A stretch of 5,176 nt of DNA from Actinomycetes bacterium (GTDB lineage Bacteria; Actinomycetota; Acidimicrobiia; Spongiisociales; UBA5794): NCBI GenBank assembly GCA_024275815.1, contig JAJRYI010000369.1:1-5176 (forward strand). The letters are read 5' to 3'. The position numbers and the translations under genes were made by a program. Position 1 is the first letter of the stretch. Every line of letters begins with the position of its first letter. This document shows, piece by piece, positions 4,374 to 5,176 of the stretch. The notes beneath the pieces were generated by a model. That model worked only from the letters and a program-made list of their open reading frames with translations. It made no database searches and was not told the DNA's origin.

Positions 4374-5176
4374 CCCGGAGACTGCTTCTCGGGTACGTCG
4401 CGATCGTGCTCGTTCTCGCGGGATCCCTGGCGATCCCCTTCGGGATCGTGTTCGCCGAGCGTCAGCGGGAGCAGTTCGCCGTCGCACTCGAGCGGGACGC
4501 CGTCGTGTTGGCCACCGTGTACGAGGATGCGCTCCAGCATGGTGCACCGATCGACCCGAAATCTGCAGATACCTACGCGCAACGAACAGGTGCACGGGTC
4601 GTGGTCGTGGACCGTTCGGGATCGTCGGTCGTCGACACGGGTGGCGAGGTGCCCCACTCGTTCACGAATCGACCCGAGATCGTCACTGCGCTCTCCGGGA
4701 CGCGGTTCTCCGGTACCCGCTACTCCCAGACGCTCGGTGCCGACCTGTTCGTCGTCGCTGTCCCGGTCGCCTCATCGCTCAACGTCTTCGGTGCGGTTCG
4801 CCTCACGATGCTCAACCGCGATATCGAGGAGAGCGTGCAACGCATGTGGCTGAGTCTCGGTGCCGTGGTGCTCATCGCTGTTGGTGCGACTGCGGTGGTC
4901 GCGTTCGCCGTTGCACGGTCGGTCACACGGCCCGTCGAGGACCTCAGGAGGGCGGCGACGAGGATCGCCGAGGGCGATCTCTCTGCGAGGGCGTCGATCG
5001 GTGACGCCCCTCCCGAGCTTGCTGCGCTTGCAAGTGCCTTCGATGAGATGGCTACGAGGCTCGAGGATCTCATCGAGTCCCAGCGGGCATTCATCGCCGA
5101 TGCATCGCACCAGCTTCGGACGCCCTTGACCGCTCTGCGACTTCGTCTGGAGAACCTCGAGGCTGAGGCCAGCGGC
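4370..5176 (+). CDS. Sensor histidine kinase, N-terminal part (runs off right edge)
   Basis: 269 residues are visible and the frame is open at the right edge. TM1 spans about residues 5-29 and TM2 about 160-182, enclosing an extracytoplasmic sensor domain of about 130 residues. That domain includes ARVVVVDRSGSSVVDTG, NRPEIVTALSG and LFVVAVPV, a pattern resembling PAS-like (PDC/sCACHE) sensor folds. A HAMP linker follows, starting ARSVTRPVEDLRRAA, with AEGDLSARA. The HisKA dimerisation helix carries the phospho-accepting H247 in FIADASHQLRTPL (241-253). The catalytic ATPase domain lies beyond the window. The GTG start overlaps the response regulator stop by 4 bp, giving a cognate pair. The signal is unknown; given the divergent heme/flavin genes, a redox, metal or envelope cue is a reasonable inference. 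There are no cysteines in the visible sensor region, so a thiol-based switch is unlikely. Confidence 0.95.
   Translation, partial: MTRRLLLGYVAIVLVLAGSLAIPFGIVFAERQREQFAVALERDAVVLATVYEDALQHGAPIDPKSADTYAQRTGARVVVVDRSGSSVVDTGGEVPHSFTNRPEIVTALSGTRFSGTRYSQTLGADLFVVAVPVASSLNVFGAVRLTMLNRDIEESVQRMWLSLGAVVLIAVGATAVVAFAVARSVTRPVEDLRRAATRIAEGDLSARASIGDAPPELAALASAFDEMATRLEDLIESQRAFIADASHQLRTPLTALRLRLENLEAEASG

Noticed and set aside
3684..4595. Long minus-strand open frame (303 codons) opposite the response regulator and kinase start.
   Set aside because: The plus strand has unmistakable receiver, winged-helix and kinase motifs; the minus frame shows no domain.

Overview
The window is GC-rich and gene-dense, and every gene in it has a bacterial look. 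An F420-dependent luciferase-like oxidoreductase, GTG starts, 4-bp stop/start overlaps and the actinobacterial form of the histidine kinase H-box (ASHQLRTPL) together point to an actinomycete-type bacterium (Actinomycetota), possibly a less GC-extreme class such as Acidimicrobiia. The lineage is inferred from protein style; no marker gene is present.

Layout. Two transcription units diverge from a 130-bp intergenic region (3578-3707). Leftward on the minus strand are six closely spaced genes. In transcription order they are: an exported protein with a C-terminal poly-aspartate/RYE octapeptide repeat (3577-2993); a small single-pass membrane or exported protein with a basic tail (2970-2572); ApbE, FAD:protein FMN transferase (2561-1665); a stand-alone ferric-reductase-like bis-heme membrane protein (1668-1057); an arginase-family ureohydrolase-like protein with a changed metal site (1017-238); and the start of an F420-dependent LLM-class oxidoreductase (189 to the left edge). 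The gaps are 22, 10, -4, 39 and 48 bp, so one operon is plausible, although the last two genes may be functionally separate. Rightward on the plus strand are an OmpR/PhoB-family response regulator (3708-4373) and, overlapping its stop codon, a HAMP-type sensor histidine kinase (4370 to the right edge).

How it may work. The kinase has a periplasm-facing sensor domain of about 130 residues and would phosphorylate the regulator. The divergent intergenic region carries a tandem AGGTAA repeat with 11-bp spacing (the usual geometry for OmpR-family sites), an inverted copy of the same half-site, and a perfect 12-bp palindrome. The simplest reading is that the two-component system controls the divergent operon and itself. 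The operon core (exported acidic protein, small exported protein, ApbE, heme membrane protein) looks like an extracytoplasmic electron-transfer module. Unlike the familiar ApbE plus ferric-reductase clusters, no FMN-binding-domain substrate is visible in the window. The acidic-repeat protein and the small basic-tailed protein are the unexplained parts and the best candidates for something new.

I saw no RNA genes, mobile elements, CRISPR arrays or convincing terminators. No gene-free stretch exceeds 130 bp.
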